Program-made: the position numbers and the translations under genes | The notes under the pieces: generated by a model | The model's input: the letters and a program-made list of their open reading frames with translations, nothing else | Told to the model about the DNA's origin: nothing | The model's database searches: none | Shown here: positions 1 to 7,191 of the stretch, piece after piece | Layout of the letters: each line of letters begins with the position of its first letter | Numbering within the stretch: position 1 is the first letter of the stretch | Source: Methanobacteriota archaeon | GTDB taxonomy: Archaea > Thermoplasmatota > Poseidoniia > MGIII > CG-Epi1 | Assembly: GCA_029977605.1 (NCBI GenBank) | Contig: JAPOKN010000017.1 | Location: 1-22,276, forward strand | Reading direction: 5' to 3' | DNA length: 22,276 nucleotides

Positions 1-1
1 A

Positions 2-2164
2 GGTGACACAGACGTTTCTGGAAACCCAGGCGATACAGTAACTTACCATTTCACAATTCTAAATACAGGTAATTCACAAGAAAAGATGGATTATACAGTT
101 TCTTCTTCATGGAATGTTGATACGCCAGGAGGCAGTACTACTCTTGATATGGGAGCTTCAGATACGATTTCAGTTACTCAAACAATTCCCGCTAATGCAG
201 GTTCAGGTGATTCAGCATCTGTAACATTTAGTGTAATTAACGGAGATGGTTCATCTACCTCAGTTACAACCACTGCAAATCAAGTATATGGAGTGACAGT
301 TACCGCAGGAACCTTGACCGGATTGAATCCAGGTGGTTCAGGAGATTTATCATTTACAGTTACAAACACAGGTAATGGTTTTGATACTTTTACAATTGGA
401 CACAGTGGTGTTTGGGCTAATGCTAAATCAGATGACATCGTATCTTTGGCTTCTGGATCTTCAGCTACAGTTGATATTACAGTTGGAATTCCTGCAGATG
501 CAGCTAGTGCCGCATCTTCTTCAATAGGGCTATCCGCAACATCTAGTGGGGCCGCATCCACAGATTCTTATGATGTAGTAGTTGCTTCATCAACACGTTC
601 ACTAGCAATTACTGGTGACACAGCATATACATTTAATCAAGGAACAATTGGCCAAGGAACAGCTACGATTCAAAATACAGGAGTTTCCACCACCTTTATT
701 GTAACCTCCATGACAGACTCAGTTAGTTTTGCAACTTCTGAATATACTGTAGCTGCAGGCGCAACTCAGGATGTAACTTTCAGTATTATGGCTTCATCCA
801 ATGGAGATCAATCTTTCACAGTTTCAGATAATGTTGACTTTAGTTCAGCTACACATACGTTTACCTTAACTGCAAGAACATTCAGCACAGACATGAGCAG
901 TTGGGGCCTTGCAGAATGTAGCAATTCCGGAGTTACATGTACTTACGATATGGACTCATGGGATGGTTCTGCATATGCTAATTCAGGAACATGGACAACC
1001 ACTTTGGATTACGTAGATGCAAACGGGCAGACCGGAAGGCATGTATTTGATACTACAATTGAAAATAGTAATCCAACAGTAGCAGCACCTTCACTTGATA
1101 ATCCAGTTCAAGGTACAGAACAATTGTTTTCATTCACAATACCAACAGATGCAGACGGAACAGTAACTCACTTCGTTATTGAATTCGGAGATGGTGAATC
1201 ACAAACGTTCCAAACTTCAGATTTCAGTGGACAAACAGTTACAGCAACTCATACATATTCCAAATCAGGTAATTTTGATGTAGTAGCTACAGCATATGAC
1301 AATTCTGGAGGCAGTACTTCACAAACAGTAGCAGTCTCCGTTAGCGACGAAATGGTAACATTAGAAGGAAGTTCTTATACTTATAACCTAGTTGCATTAA
1401 TTGGATTCTTCCTTTTAGGAGCAATTCTATCAGGTACAGCATTCAAATTGCAACAAGGTGTAATAGCAGGTGACGAAGAAATGAACGAAAGAGACCGACA
1501 AAGACTAGAGAGTGTAGAGCGCCGCATGGAAAGTTTATCAGAGCGTGAAGAACTTATGGAAGTCTCCGCTTATGATGCCTCTCGTGCAGCGACAAAATTG
1601 GAAGAGCACATTAGCGCTTTCAATAGCATACTGGTAAAAGCCCAGGAAATAGCTGCAGAGGATAAACTCAAAGAGCTTGAAGCTGCTGAAGAAGCACGCC
1701 AAAAGGAAGAAGAGGAAATGCAACTTGACTTGGAAGATCCAGATATAGAGATGGTTGCAGAAAGATTCCACGAATCTTTAGCACGCTTAGTTGCAGCACG
1801 TGATGACTTATCAAAAATTGAAAAGCATCTCGCACGTATCTTGAAGATGGAACGTGATGAGCAACTTGAGAAGCTAACAGAAATGACTGAATCTTATGAG
1901 TCAACCAAACGTAAGATTGATGCATTAGAATCATCAAAGGAAGCTAGAGATGCAGCAGCTGTTGAAAACAATATTATGAATATGCTGAGCGCAGCAGCAT
2001 CTGGTGGATCGATGGCAGACGCTGATTTCGGAGATTTCGGCGATCTTGGTGGAGATGATGAATATGAAGTTGAAATTTACGAAGATGAAGACGGCTCATT
2101 CTACTACATAGATCCTGACACAGGCGAAGAAGTTCCTTGTGATGAAGATGGTAATGCCTTATAG
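2..2164 (+). CDS. Ig-like/PKD surface protein with one membrane span and cytoplasmic coiled coil (5' end cut off)
   Basis: The reading frame is open to the left edge (28 codons before the first Met at 86), so the true start lies outside the window. Residue numbers count from that Met. The outer part (about 1-330) is Ser/Thr/Gly-rich with repeated 'N-T-G' beta-sandwich signatures of NEW3/CARDB-like Ig folds, plus a likely disulfide, C278-C285. A PKD-like domain follows (about 330-420: FGDGES, then HTYSKSGNFDVVATAYD). One hydrophobic span lies at about 434-455. After it come some 160 residues of charged, Glu/Lys/Arg-rich heptad-like sequence (465-625), a Gly/Asp linker and an acidic tail with YYIDPDTGEE (673-682). 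The expected topology is repeats outside and coiled coil inside. That combination differs from an ordinary anchored S-layer protein and suggests a link from surface to cytoplasm. The partner is unknown. The domain reading is confident; the function is not. Confidence 0.85.
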   Translation, partial: GDTDVSGNPGDTVTYHFTILNTGNSQEKMDYTVSSSWNVDTPGGSTTLDMGASDTISVTQTIPANAGSGDSASVTFSVINGDGSSTSVTTTANQVYGVTVTAGTLTGLNPGGSGDLSFTVTNTGNGFDTFTIGHSGVWANAKSDDIVSLASGSSATVDITVGIPADAASAASSSIGLSATSSGAASTDSYDVVVASSTRSLAITGDTAYTFNQGTIGQGTATIQNTGVSTTFIVTSMTDSVSFATSEYTVAAGATQDVTFSIMASSNGDQSFTVSDNVDFSSATHTFTLTARTFSTDMSSWGLAECSNSGVTCTYDMDSWDGSAYANSGTWTTTLDYVDANGQTGRHVFDTTIENSNPTVAAPSLDNPVQGTEQLFSFTIPTDADGTVTHFVIEFGDGESQTFQTSDFSGQTVTATHTYSKSGNFDVVATAYDNSGGSTSQTVAVSVSDEMVTLEGSSYTYNLVALIGFFLLGAILSGTAFKLQQGVIAGDEEMNERDRQRLESVERRMESLSEREELMEVSAYDASRAATKLEEHISAFNSILVKAQEIAAEDKLKELEAAEEARQKEEEEMQLDLEDPDIEMVAERFHESLARLVAARDDLSKIEKHLARILKMERDEQLEKLTEMTESYESTKRKIDALESSKEARDAAAVENNIMNMLSAAASGGSMADADFGDFGDLGGDDEYEVEIYEDEDGSFYYIDPDTGEEVPCDEDGNAL
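2159..2164 (+). promoter_or_regulatory. Possible TATA box for the mptE-like gene
   Basis: CTTATAG ends on the TAG stop of the upstream surface-protein gene, with its first T 31 nt before the TTG start at 2190. The spacing is near that of the better boxes in this window (27-30 nt). The match is weak, and co-transcription with the upstream gene is equally possible. Confidence 0.25.
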
Positions 2165-2189
2165 GCAAGACACTAAAATCAAGATTTAG

Positions 2190-2840
2190 TTGTCTTTTGC
2201 CATAGACTGGTGGTGGCCTCTACAAGAGGAAATAAACACTCAGTTCGGTTTTTCTAGATCCCGGGAGAAAGCTTCGTCACGTTTAATTTCGAGATTGTAC
2301 AAACCTAAAGGAGATTTACCTAACATAATCTCGAATAATACAGTAACTATAGTGGGAGCTGGAATAACTGAAAAAGAGGTTATTCCTGATGGAATTAAGA
2401 TTGCTGCAGATGGTGCAGTTTCAGCTTGTCTAGAGAGAAATATAATTCCCGAGATTATAGTTACGGATTTAGATGGTAATTTGCCTGAAATGGTATGGGC
2501 AAATAAGAAGGGTTCAAAGATAGTCGTTCATGCACATGGAGATAATTTATCAAGACTTTTTGAGTTTTCTACCGAAATACAAGCTATTTGTTTGACAACA
2601 ACTTATCCTTCCTCTGGAACTAATTGCTGGGGAGGCTTTACAGATGGTGATCGGTCTCTCATGATGTCATTGAAACTGGGTGCCAAATTAGTTAACCTAA
2701 TAGGATTTAATTTTGATAAAGTAGGGCCATACTCTGGACATTATAGTCCTAGAAAAATCCAAAAATTATCATGGGCTCATAAAATAGTAAATGAATGTGA
2801 AGAAAGAACTGGTAAAGTTAAGATCCTTAATCGCCAATGA
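2190..2840 (+). CDS. mptE: 6-hydroxymethyl-7,8-dihydropterin pyrophosphokinase, archaeal MptE type (DUF115)
   Basis: The archaeal MptE family transfers pyrophosphate from ATP to 6-hydroxymethyl-7,8-dihydropterin, the step before pterin condensation in methanopterin or folate synthesis. It replaces bacterial FolK. The 216 residues carry a family-like motif series: ADGA (73-76), VTDLDGN (91-97), HAHGDN (114-119), GGFTDGDR (148-155) and GFNFD (172-176). The acidic residues are likely metal and ATP ligands. Length is close to family members. The only usable start is TTG at 2190, because an in-frame TAG directly precedes it. There is no ribosome-binding site, so a leaderless or coupled message is likely. 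The gene lies 25 nt after the surface-protein gene, and its 3' end overlaps the opposite-strand ABC ATPase by 14 nt. No other pterin gene is in the window. Confidence 0.85.
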   Translation: MSFAIDWWWPLQEEINTQFGFSRSREKASSRLISRLYKPKGDLPNIISNNTVTIVGAGITEKEVIPDGIKIAADGAVSACLERNIIPEIIVTDLDGNLPEMVWANKKGSKIVVHAHGDNLSRLFEFSTEIQAICLTTTYPSSGTNCWGGFTDGDRSLMMSLKLGAKLVNLIGFNFDKVGPYSGHYSPRKIQKLSWAHKIVNECEERTGKVKILNRQ

Positions 2841-3543
2841 GGCGAATGAAAGCATCTTCCAAATTATTAACGCCAGTACTTGCTTGTATCTCTTGAATAG
2901 TACCTACCGCGAGAAGTTGCCCCTTATCTATAATAGCTACCTTAGTGCATAGATTTTCAGCCATTTCAATTATATGAGTTGATAGTAATACGGTTCTCCC
3001 ATTACTTGCAAGATTTTTTATCCAATCCTTTAGAATTTTTGTATATCTTGGATCTAACCCACTAGCAGGCTCATCCAATAATACCATTTCAGGATCATGA
3101 ATTAATGTCATTGCAATAGCAATTTTTTGTCTCATACCCTTAGAATAAGTTCCAACTTCTTGATATATTTGTTCACCTAAACCTAATGCTTTAGCATAGT
3201 AAGTCACGCGTTGCTTAATCATATCAGAAGACAATTTACGTAATTTTCCAATTAATTCTAAGCTCTCAGCTCCAGTAAGCTTATCATAAAGTAGTGGATT
3301 CTCAGGAAGGTAACCCATTATTGATTTGGCTTTTAGAGGAGTTCGTTGCAAATCTATACCTCCAATTGTAACCATTCCTTTGCTTGGCTTGAGTAATCCA
3401 CAAAGCATTTTTATTGTTGTAGACTTTCCAGCTCCATTAGTTCCTAATAGGCCAAAAACTTCACCTTTATCCACATTAAAAGTAATATTTTTTGCTGCAG
3501 GTTTACCACTGTAATATTTTGTTAATCCTGCGACTCTAATCAT
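2827..3543 (-). CDS. ABC transporter ATP-binding subunit (ABC-2/NatA-like exporter type)
   Basis: This 238-residue nucleotide-binding subunit would power an export or envelope-remodelling ABC transporter from the cytoplasmic side. Motifs are complete: Walker A GTNGAGKST (34-42), signature YSKGMRQ (133-139), Walker B MVLLDEP (153-159), D-loop SGLD, and H-loop His190. At the Q-loop position the sequence reads GYLPEN (77-82), with Glu where many ABC proteins have Gln; as I recall, this is common in NatA-like exporter ATPases. No ABC-2 permease gene adjoins it: the neighbours are the convergent mptE-like gene and the divergent Toprim gene. The membrane partner must be elsewhere, so the substrate cannot be read from context. 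The ATG start at 3543 lies downstream of a palindrome covering the expected TATA position. Confidence 0.93.
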   Translation of the reverse strand: MIRVAGLTKYYSGKPAAKNITFNVDKGEVFGLLGTNGAGKSTTIKMLCGLLKPSKGMVTIGGIDLQRTPLKAKSIMGYLPENPLLYDKLTGAESLELIGKLRKLSSDMIKQRVTYYAKALGLGEQIYQEVGTYSKGMRQKIAIAMTLIHDPEMVLLDEPASGLDPRYTKILKDWIKNLASNGRTVLLSTHIIEMAENLCTKVAIIDKGQLLAVGTIQEIQASTGVNNLEDAFIRLIGD

Positions 3544-3556
3544 TACCCTTGAGAGA

Positions 3557-3580
3557 GACCTTAACTTAAGAATTAAGGTC
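3557..3580. promoter_or_regulatory. Perfect 8-bp inverted repeat in the ABC/Toprim divergent promoter region; candidate operator
   Basis: The arms GACCTTAA and TTAAGGTC flank the spacer CTTAAGAA, which contains the palindrome CTTAAG. Read on the minus strand, TTCTTAAG inside it begins about 29 nt before the ABC gene start at 3543, the TATA position for a leaderless archaeal transcript. A dimeric regulator bound here would block transcription-factor access. No regulator gene is nearby, so this is inference. Confidence 0.4.
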
Positions 3581-3603
3581 GAAGCTATCTTAATTATATG
3601 CGA

Positions 3604-3611
3604 CTTTATTG
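3604..3611 (+). promoter_or_regulatory. Probable TATA box for the Toprim gene
   Basis: CTTTATTG has its first T 28 nt before the ATG at 3633, the spacing seen at other starts here. It is a moderate match to an archaeal TATA box and implies a leaderless transcript. Confidence 0.35.
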
Positions 3612-3632
3612 TGACAACAGGGCAAGTTTGTT

Positions 3633-4046
3633 ATGGTTTACGAAAGTAAAGAAAGACGAGCGTCAGATTTCCAAAAGATATGGGATGACTTGCGTTCTCT
3701 TAAATTTCCTATAGTAGTAGAGGGTAAAAGGGATACAATCGCGTTGAGAAGATTGGGCATTGAAGGCGATATAATCGAGATTAATGATGGTAAATCGGTT
3801 TTATCTACAGTAGAACGTATTTCACAAAAGTTTGGTAGATCATCTCAATTTATAATTTTAATGGATTGGGATAAAACAGGTAATAAACTTGCTAAACAAC
3901 TCATATCTTATGGCCAAGCCTGTGATTTGATTCCTAATGACAAAATTAGAGTATCACTTTCAAAATTTACAGCTAAAGAAATTTCTTGCGTTGAAGAATT
4001 GCCAACATTTGCTTTTGGTCTTGGTCACAAGGACCTCTTCCTTTAA
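3633..4046 (+). CDS. Small archaeal Toprim-domain protein (UPF0292-like)
   Basis: This 137-residue protein is essentially one Toprim fold, the metal-binding catalytic module of topoisomerases, DnaG primases, RNase M5 and OLD nucleases. The conserved acidic residues are visible: Glu30 in VVEGKRD (28-34), and the DxD pair Asp78/Asp80 in ILMDWDKTG (75-83). Such small stand-alone Toprim proteins are widespread in archaea, and their substrate is not established to my knowledge; a nucleic-acid cleavage or processing role is inferred from the fold. The ATG start fits a TATA-like box 28 nt upstream. The gene is divergent from the ABC ATPase and 23 nt ahead of the aminotransferase gene. It lacks the zinc ribbon and helicase domains of primases and the breakage domain of topoisomerases, so it is neither. 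Confidence 0.85.
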   Translation: MVYESKERRASDFQKIWDDLRSLKFPIVVEGKRDTIALRRLGIEGDIIEINDGKSVLSTVERISQKFGRSSQFIILMDWDKTGNKLAKQLISYGQACDLIPNDKIRVSLSKFTAKEISCVEELPTFAFGLGHKDLFL

Positions 4047-4048
4047 TA
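4041..4048 (+). promoter_or_regulatory. Probable TATA box for the aminotransferase gene, overlapping the Toprim stop codon
   Basis: CTTTAATA is a good archaeal TATA match with its first T 28 nt before the ATG at 4070. It contains the TAA stop (4044-4046) of the Toprim gene. It suggests the aminotransferase has its own leaderless transcript in addition to any read-through. Confidence 0.4.
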
Positions 4049-4069
4049 CTCCGGATATATTGTGATAGT

Positions 4070-5596
4070 ATGCAGGCAGCTACTATAGATAAATCAAAAT
4101 ATCTTACCGATAAATATTTTTTAAAGTTAGAAGATATTAGGAAAAATTGTGGAGATTCAGATACTGCGGGCCTTTCTAATTCTGAAATCTTTAACTTCCT
4201 TTCAATGGATTCTACTTTGAAAGAGGCTATAGCTCAAGCGCATGATTATCACATTTCACTAAGGGAAAAAGTAGGTAGTAAAATTTTAATGAAAACAGAA
4301 AAAGACCTTGTTGAATATTTACAACAAGGTTTTGTTAATTTTTACGCACCAGCTACAATCAATCCATACGTGGCTATTAGTGCCCAAGGTCCCTGGATAA
4401 TAACTTCACATGGTGCAGTTATTCATGATAATGGAGGTTATGGTATGCTAGGATCGGGTCACGGCCCTAAGAATATTGTTTCTTCTATGTCCAAAAACTG
4501 GGTTATGGCTAATGTAATGACAGCTTCATTTTCACAGCAAAGATTTGTAGAGGCTTTAAACAAAGAACTAGGACACACTCGTGGCCATAGTCCGTTCGAT
4601 AGATATATCTGTGTTAACAGTGGGTCTGAATCAGTTTCAGTTAGTTTGAGGATTGCAGATGTAAATTCCTTCAATCATACCTCTCCAGGCGGTAAGCATG
4701 AAGGAAAAGAAATAAAATTGTTGGCAGTAGAGCACGGTTTTCACGGTAGAACAGACCGGCCTGCTCAGTTATCCCACTCTTGTAAAGATGGATATGACAA
4801 GCACTTGGCTTCCTTTAGAGATAGAGATAATTTGTACTTAGTTCCTCCTAACGATTTGGATGCCTTAAGAAATATTTTTGAGCATGCCGACAAGAATAAT
4901 GTATTCATTGAATTAATGGCTATTGAGCCTGTACAAGGAGAAGGTAATCCTGGGCAGTGCATTACGAGGGAATTTTATGACGAAGCCAGAAAGCTTACAA
5001 AAGAGCATGGATCTTTACTACTGATAGATTCGATTCAAGCAGGATTTAGAGGACAAGGATGTCTTTCAGTCATAGATTATGAAGGATTTGAAGATTGTGA
5101 AGCTCCAGATTTAGAAACATGGTCAAAAGCTCTTAACGCAGGACAATATCCTCTTTCGGTCTTAGGTATGAACTCAAAAGCTTCTGAATTGTATGTTAAG
5201 GGAATATATGGAAATACAATGACAACAAATCCCAGGGCTTTAGAAACTGCAGTAAGTGTTTTAGAGAGCATTACTCCAGAATTACGTACGAACATTAGAG
5301 AGAGAGGCAAAGAATTCGTAACAAAGTTAAACCAATTAATGGCTGAATTTCCAGATGAAGTGCTTAAGGTTCAGGGAACCGGTCTATTATGTAGTGCAGA
5401 GCTCAGACCAGAAATTCCGGTAGTTGGATTTGATGGGATTGAGCCTTGGTGTCGCAGAAGAGGGCTTGGTGTAATCCATGGAGGAATCAACGCTCTAAGA
5501 TTTACGTCACATTTTGGGATTACTTCTGAAGAAATAGATTTAATAGTTTCAATTGTACGAGAAGGAATTATCCATTTCAGACATTCTTTAAACTAA
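4070..5596 (+). CDS. Class III PLP-dependent aminotransferase with N-terminal extension
   Basis: This is a fold-type I, class III aminotransferase (the acetylornithine, ornithine, GABA and lysine-6-aminotransferase group), which moves an amino group from an amine or omega-amino acid onto a keto acid. Key residues are present: NSGSES phosphate loop (183-188), EHGFHGRT (221-228), EPVQGEGN (286-293), Asp320 for the pyridine nitrogen, and the Schiff-base Lys353 in WSKALNAG. GNTMTTNPRA (381-390) matches the second-subunit phosphate contact. At 508 residues it is longer than the usual 400-450. The first 85 or so residues are an extension with no motif I recognise, and the start context supports it. 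The usual D-E-V-Q reads D-S-I-Q (320-323). The substrate cannot be told from sequence. It meets the lyase gene stop-to-stop with no gap, so a shared amino-acid catabolic role is possible but unproven. Confidence 0.9.
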   Translation: MQAATIDKSKYLTDKYFLKLEDIRKNCGDSDTAGLSNSEIFNFLSMDSTLKEAIAQAHDYHISLREKVGSKILMKTEKDLVEYLQQGFVNFYAPATINPYVAISAQGPWIITSHGAVIHDNGGYGMLGSGHGPKNIVSSMSKNWVMANVMTASFSQQRFVEALNKELGHTRGHSPFDRYICVNSGSESVSVSLRIADVNSFNHTSPGGKHEGKEIKLLAVEHGFHGRTDRPAQLSHSCKDGYDKHLASFRDRDNLYLVPPNDLDALRNIFEHADKNNVFIELMAIEPVQGEGNPGQCITREFYDEARKLTKEHGSLLLIDSIQAGFRGQGCLSVIDYEGFEDCEAPDLETWSKALNAGQYPLSVLGMNSKASELYVKGIYGNTMTTNPRALETAVSVLESITPELRTNIRERGKEFVTKLNQLMAEFPDEVLKVQGTGLLCSAELRPEIPVVGFDGIEPWCRRRGLGVIHGGINALRFTSHFGITSEEIDLIVSIVREGIIHFRHSLN

Positions 5597-7117
5597 TCAA
5601 AGTTTAATATTCAATTCACTTTCAATTTCGTTAATTATCCGTTCAGATTTCAGTATTTCAACCATTTTGTTATGGTCATTGTAAAGGGGCCTATCCTCTT
5701 CTAAGTAATCTACACTTTCTCTTATTATTTGATGAGCAATTGAAGTTCCCTTACCCATGCCTTTTTTTCTCATATCAAGAGCTTGCGCAGCAGCCATCAT
5801 TTCGATTGCTAATACTCCATAGCAATTGTCTAGAATTTGTTTTGTCTTTTGTGAAGTAGTTAGCCCCATAGAAACAAAATCTTCTTGATCTGCAGCAGCT
5901 GGAATAGATTGATTTGCTGCAGGATGAGAGAGTATTCTTGTTTCAGCAATTAACGCATCAGCCGTATATTGTGAAAGCATCATTCCAGAATGTAATCCTG
6001 GTTTTTCAGCTAAAAATGGAGGCAACCCAACAGATAGTGCAGGATTTGTTAGTCTATTCATTCTTCTTTCAGACAAAACAGCAACCATACTTAGTCCAGT
6101 TCCTACCATCTCCATTGGAAGTGCTATTGGAGTTCCTTGGAAGTTAGCCCCAGTTAGAACATCTTTTTCTTTAGTTAAAAATATTGGATTGTCTCCAACT
6201 CCGTTTAGTTCAATCTCCACTTGAGTTATAGCATAATTTATGGAGTCACGCAAAGTTCCAGCTACCTGAGGGGTAGATCTCATAGAATAAGCGTCTTGTA
6301 CCTTTTTACCTCCGCTAAATAGAATCTCGGAATCTTCAGTTAATATGTTTAGATTATTAGCTATAATTTGTGAACCGCTGAATCCTCTTAATTCATGAAT
6401 TCGCTTATCGTATGGTTTCATATTTGCCATTAATGCTTCTAAAGTCATTGCAGCAGCAATGTCGTGTAATTTCATCCATTTTTGAGCATCATGTAAAGTA
6501 ATTGCAGCCAATGCAGTTAGAACGTTACTTCCGTTGATTAGTGCCAATCCATCTCTAGCTTCAAGTTCAAGAGGTTTTAATCCTATAGCATTCAAAGCTT
6601 CTTTAGAATCTATGATTTCTCCTTCAACAATCATTTCACCTTCACCCATAAGTGATAAAGCAATTTGAGACATAGGAGATAAATCACCACATGCACCTAC
6701 AGAACCCTTTTCACAAACTACAGGGGTTAAATTTTGATTTAATGCTTCAATAAGGTATTCAGTTATTTCTTTTCTACCTCCGGAGTAACCTTTGGAATGG
6801 ACATTAATTCTTCCACACATAGCTCCTCTAACAATTTCAGGATCCATTGGCTTTCCAATTCCTGCCGCATGTGAATAGATTAATAATTTCTGAAACTCTT
6901 TTGTTTGGTCTGGATCTAGCGTTACTTCAGAGAATTCTCCTATACCTGTAGTAATTCCATACATGATTTCATGATTATTGATTTTCTCCTCAAGCATTTC
7001 TCTACAAGAGTTAATTTTTTCCCATGATTTACCAGACACGGAAATATTAGTGTTATTTCTAGCAACCTCAACTACCTTATCGATTGTCAAAGTTTTACCA
7101 TCAATTACTACAGTCAT
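5597..7117 (-). CDS. hutH: Histidine/aromatic amino acid ammonia-lyase (HutH-like) with Ala-Cys-Gly MIO triad
   Basis: MIO-dependent lyases remove ammonia from histidine (to urocanate), Phe or Tyr. The 506 residues fit HutH size. Visible features are YGITTGIG (53-60), SHAAGIG (82-88, His83 as in histidases), GSVGACGDLSP (138-148) at the MIO site, NG at 195-196, VQDAYSMR (273-280) and QEDFVSMG (411-418, Glu412 as in histidases). Two points are unusual. The MIO triad is Ala142-Cys143-Gly144 where the family signature requires Ser. NFQGTP (325-330) resembles plant phenylalanine ammonia-lyase more than the histidase form NFHG/AxP. Histidase is the best single call, but Phe/Tyr lyase or aminomutase activity is not excluded. 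No hutU, hutI or hutG gene is in the window. The start is ATG with no ribosome-binding site and a TATA-like box 29 nt upstream. Confidence 0.85.
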   Translation of the reverse strand: MTVVIDGKTLTIDKVVEVARNNTNISVSGKSWEKINSCREMLEEKINNHEIMYGITTGIGEFSEVTLDPDQTKEFQKLLIYSHAAGIGKPMDPEIVRGAMCGRINVHSKGYSGGRKEITEYLIEALNQNLTPVVCEKGSVGACGDLSPMSQIALSLMGEGEMIVEGEIIDSKEALNAIGLKPLELEARDGLALINGSNVLTALAAITLHDAQKWMKLHDIAAAMTLEALMANMKPYDKRIHELRGFSGSQIIANNLNILTEDSEILFSGGKKVQDAYSMRSTPQVAGTLRDSINYAITQVEIELNGVGDNPIFLTKEKDVLTGANFQGTPIALPMEMVGTGLSMVAVLSERRMNRLTNPALSVGLPPFLAEKPGLHSGMMLSQYTADALIAETRILSHPAANQSIPAAADQEDFVSMGLTTSQKTKQILDNCYGVLAIEMMAAAQALDMRKKGMGKGTSIAHQIIRESVDYLEEDRPLYNDHNKMVEILKSERIINEIESELNIKL

Positions 7118-7136
7118 TTTATTGTAGATATTAGTA

Positions 7137-7147
7137 CTTAAATAAAA
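7137..7147 (-). promoter_or_regulatory. Probable TATA box for the ammonia-lyase gene
   Basis: On the minus strand the sequence reads TTTTATTTAAG, with TTTATTTA starting 29 nt before the ATG at 7117. This is a good archaeal TATA box at leaderless spacing, within a 74-nt divergent region shared with the TPR operon. Confidence 0.45.
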
Positions 7148-7163
7148 TTCACTGTCCCTCTAG

Positions 7164-7174
7164 TTTTTTTATAA
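7164..7174 (+). promoter_or_regulatory. Possible TATA box for the TPR gene pair
   Basis: TTTTTTTATAA precedes the GTG start at 7192. The T-run begins 28 nt upstream, while the TTTATAA core begins only 24 nt upstream, slightly close for a leaderless start. The ATG at 7182 runs straight into a stop, so it is not an alternative. Confidence 0.35.
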
Positions 7175-7191
7175 CCCACTTATGCTAAAAT

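Noticed and set aside
1538..1937. Minus-strand open frames opposite the coiled-coil region
   Set aside because: They mirror the repetitive Glu/Lys/Ala codons of the real gene and encode no known motifs.
3633..4046. Toprim gene as part of a defence system (OLD nuclease or similar)
   Set aside because: It is a lone single-domain protein with no ATPase or helicase partner, matching the small archaeal Toprim family.
7160..7180. T-run as a transcription terminator
   Set aside because: It lies between two divergent starts, so no gene ends there; a TATA element is the better reading.
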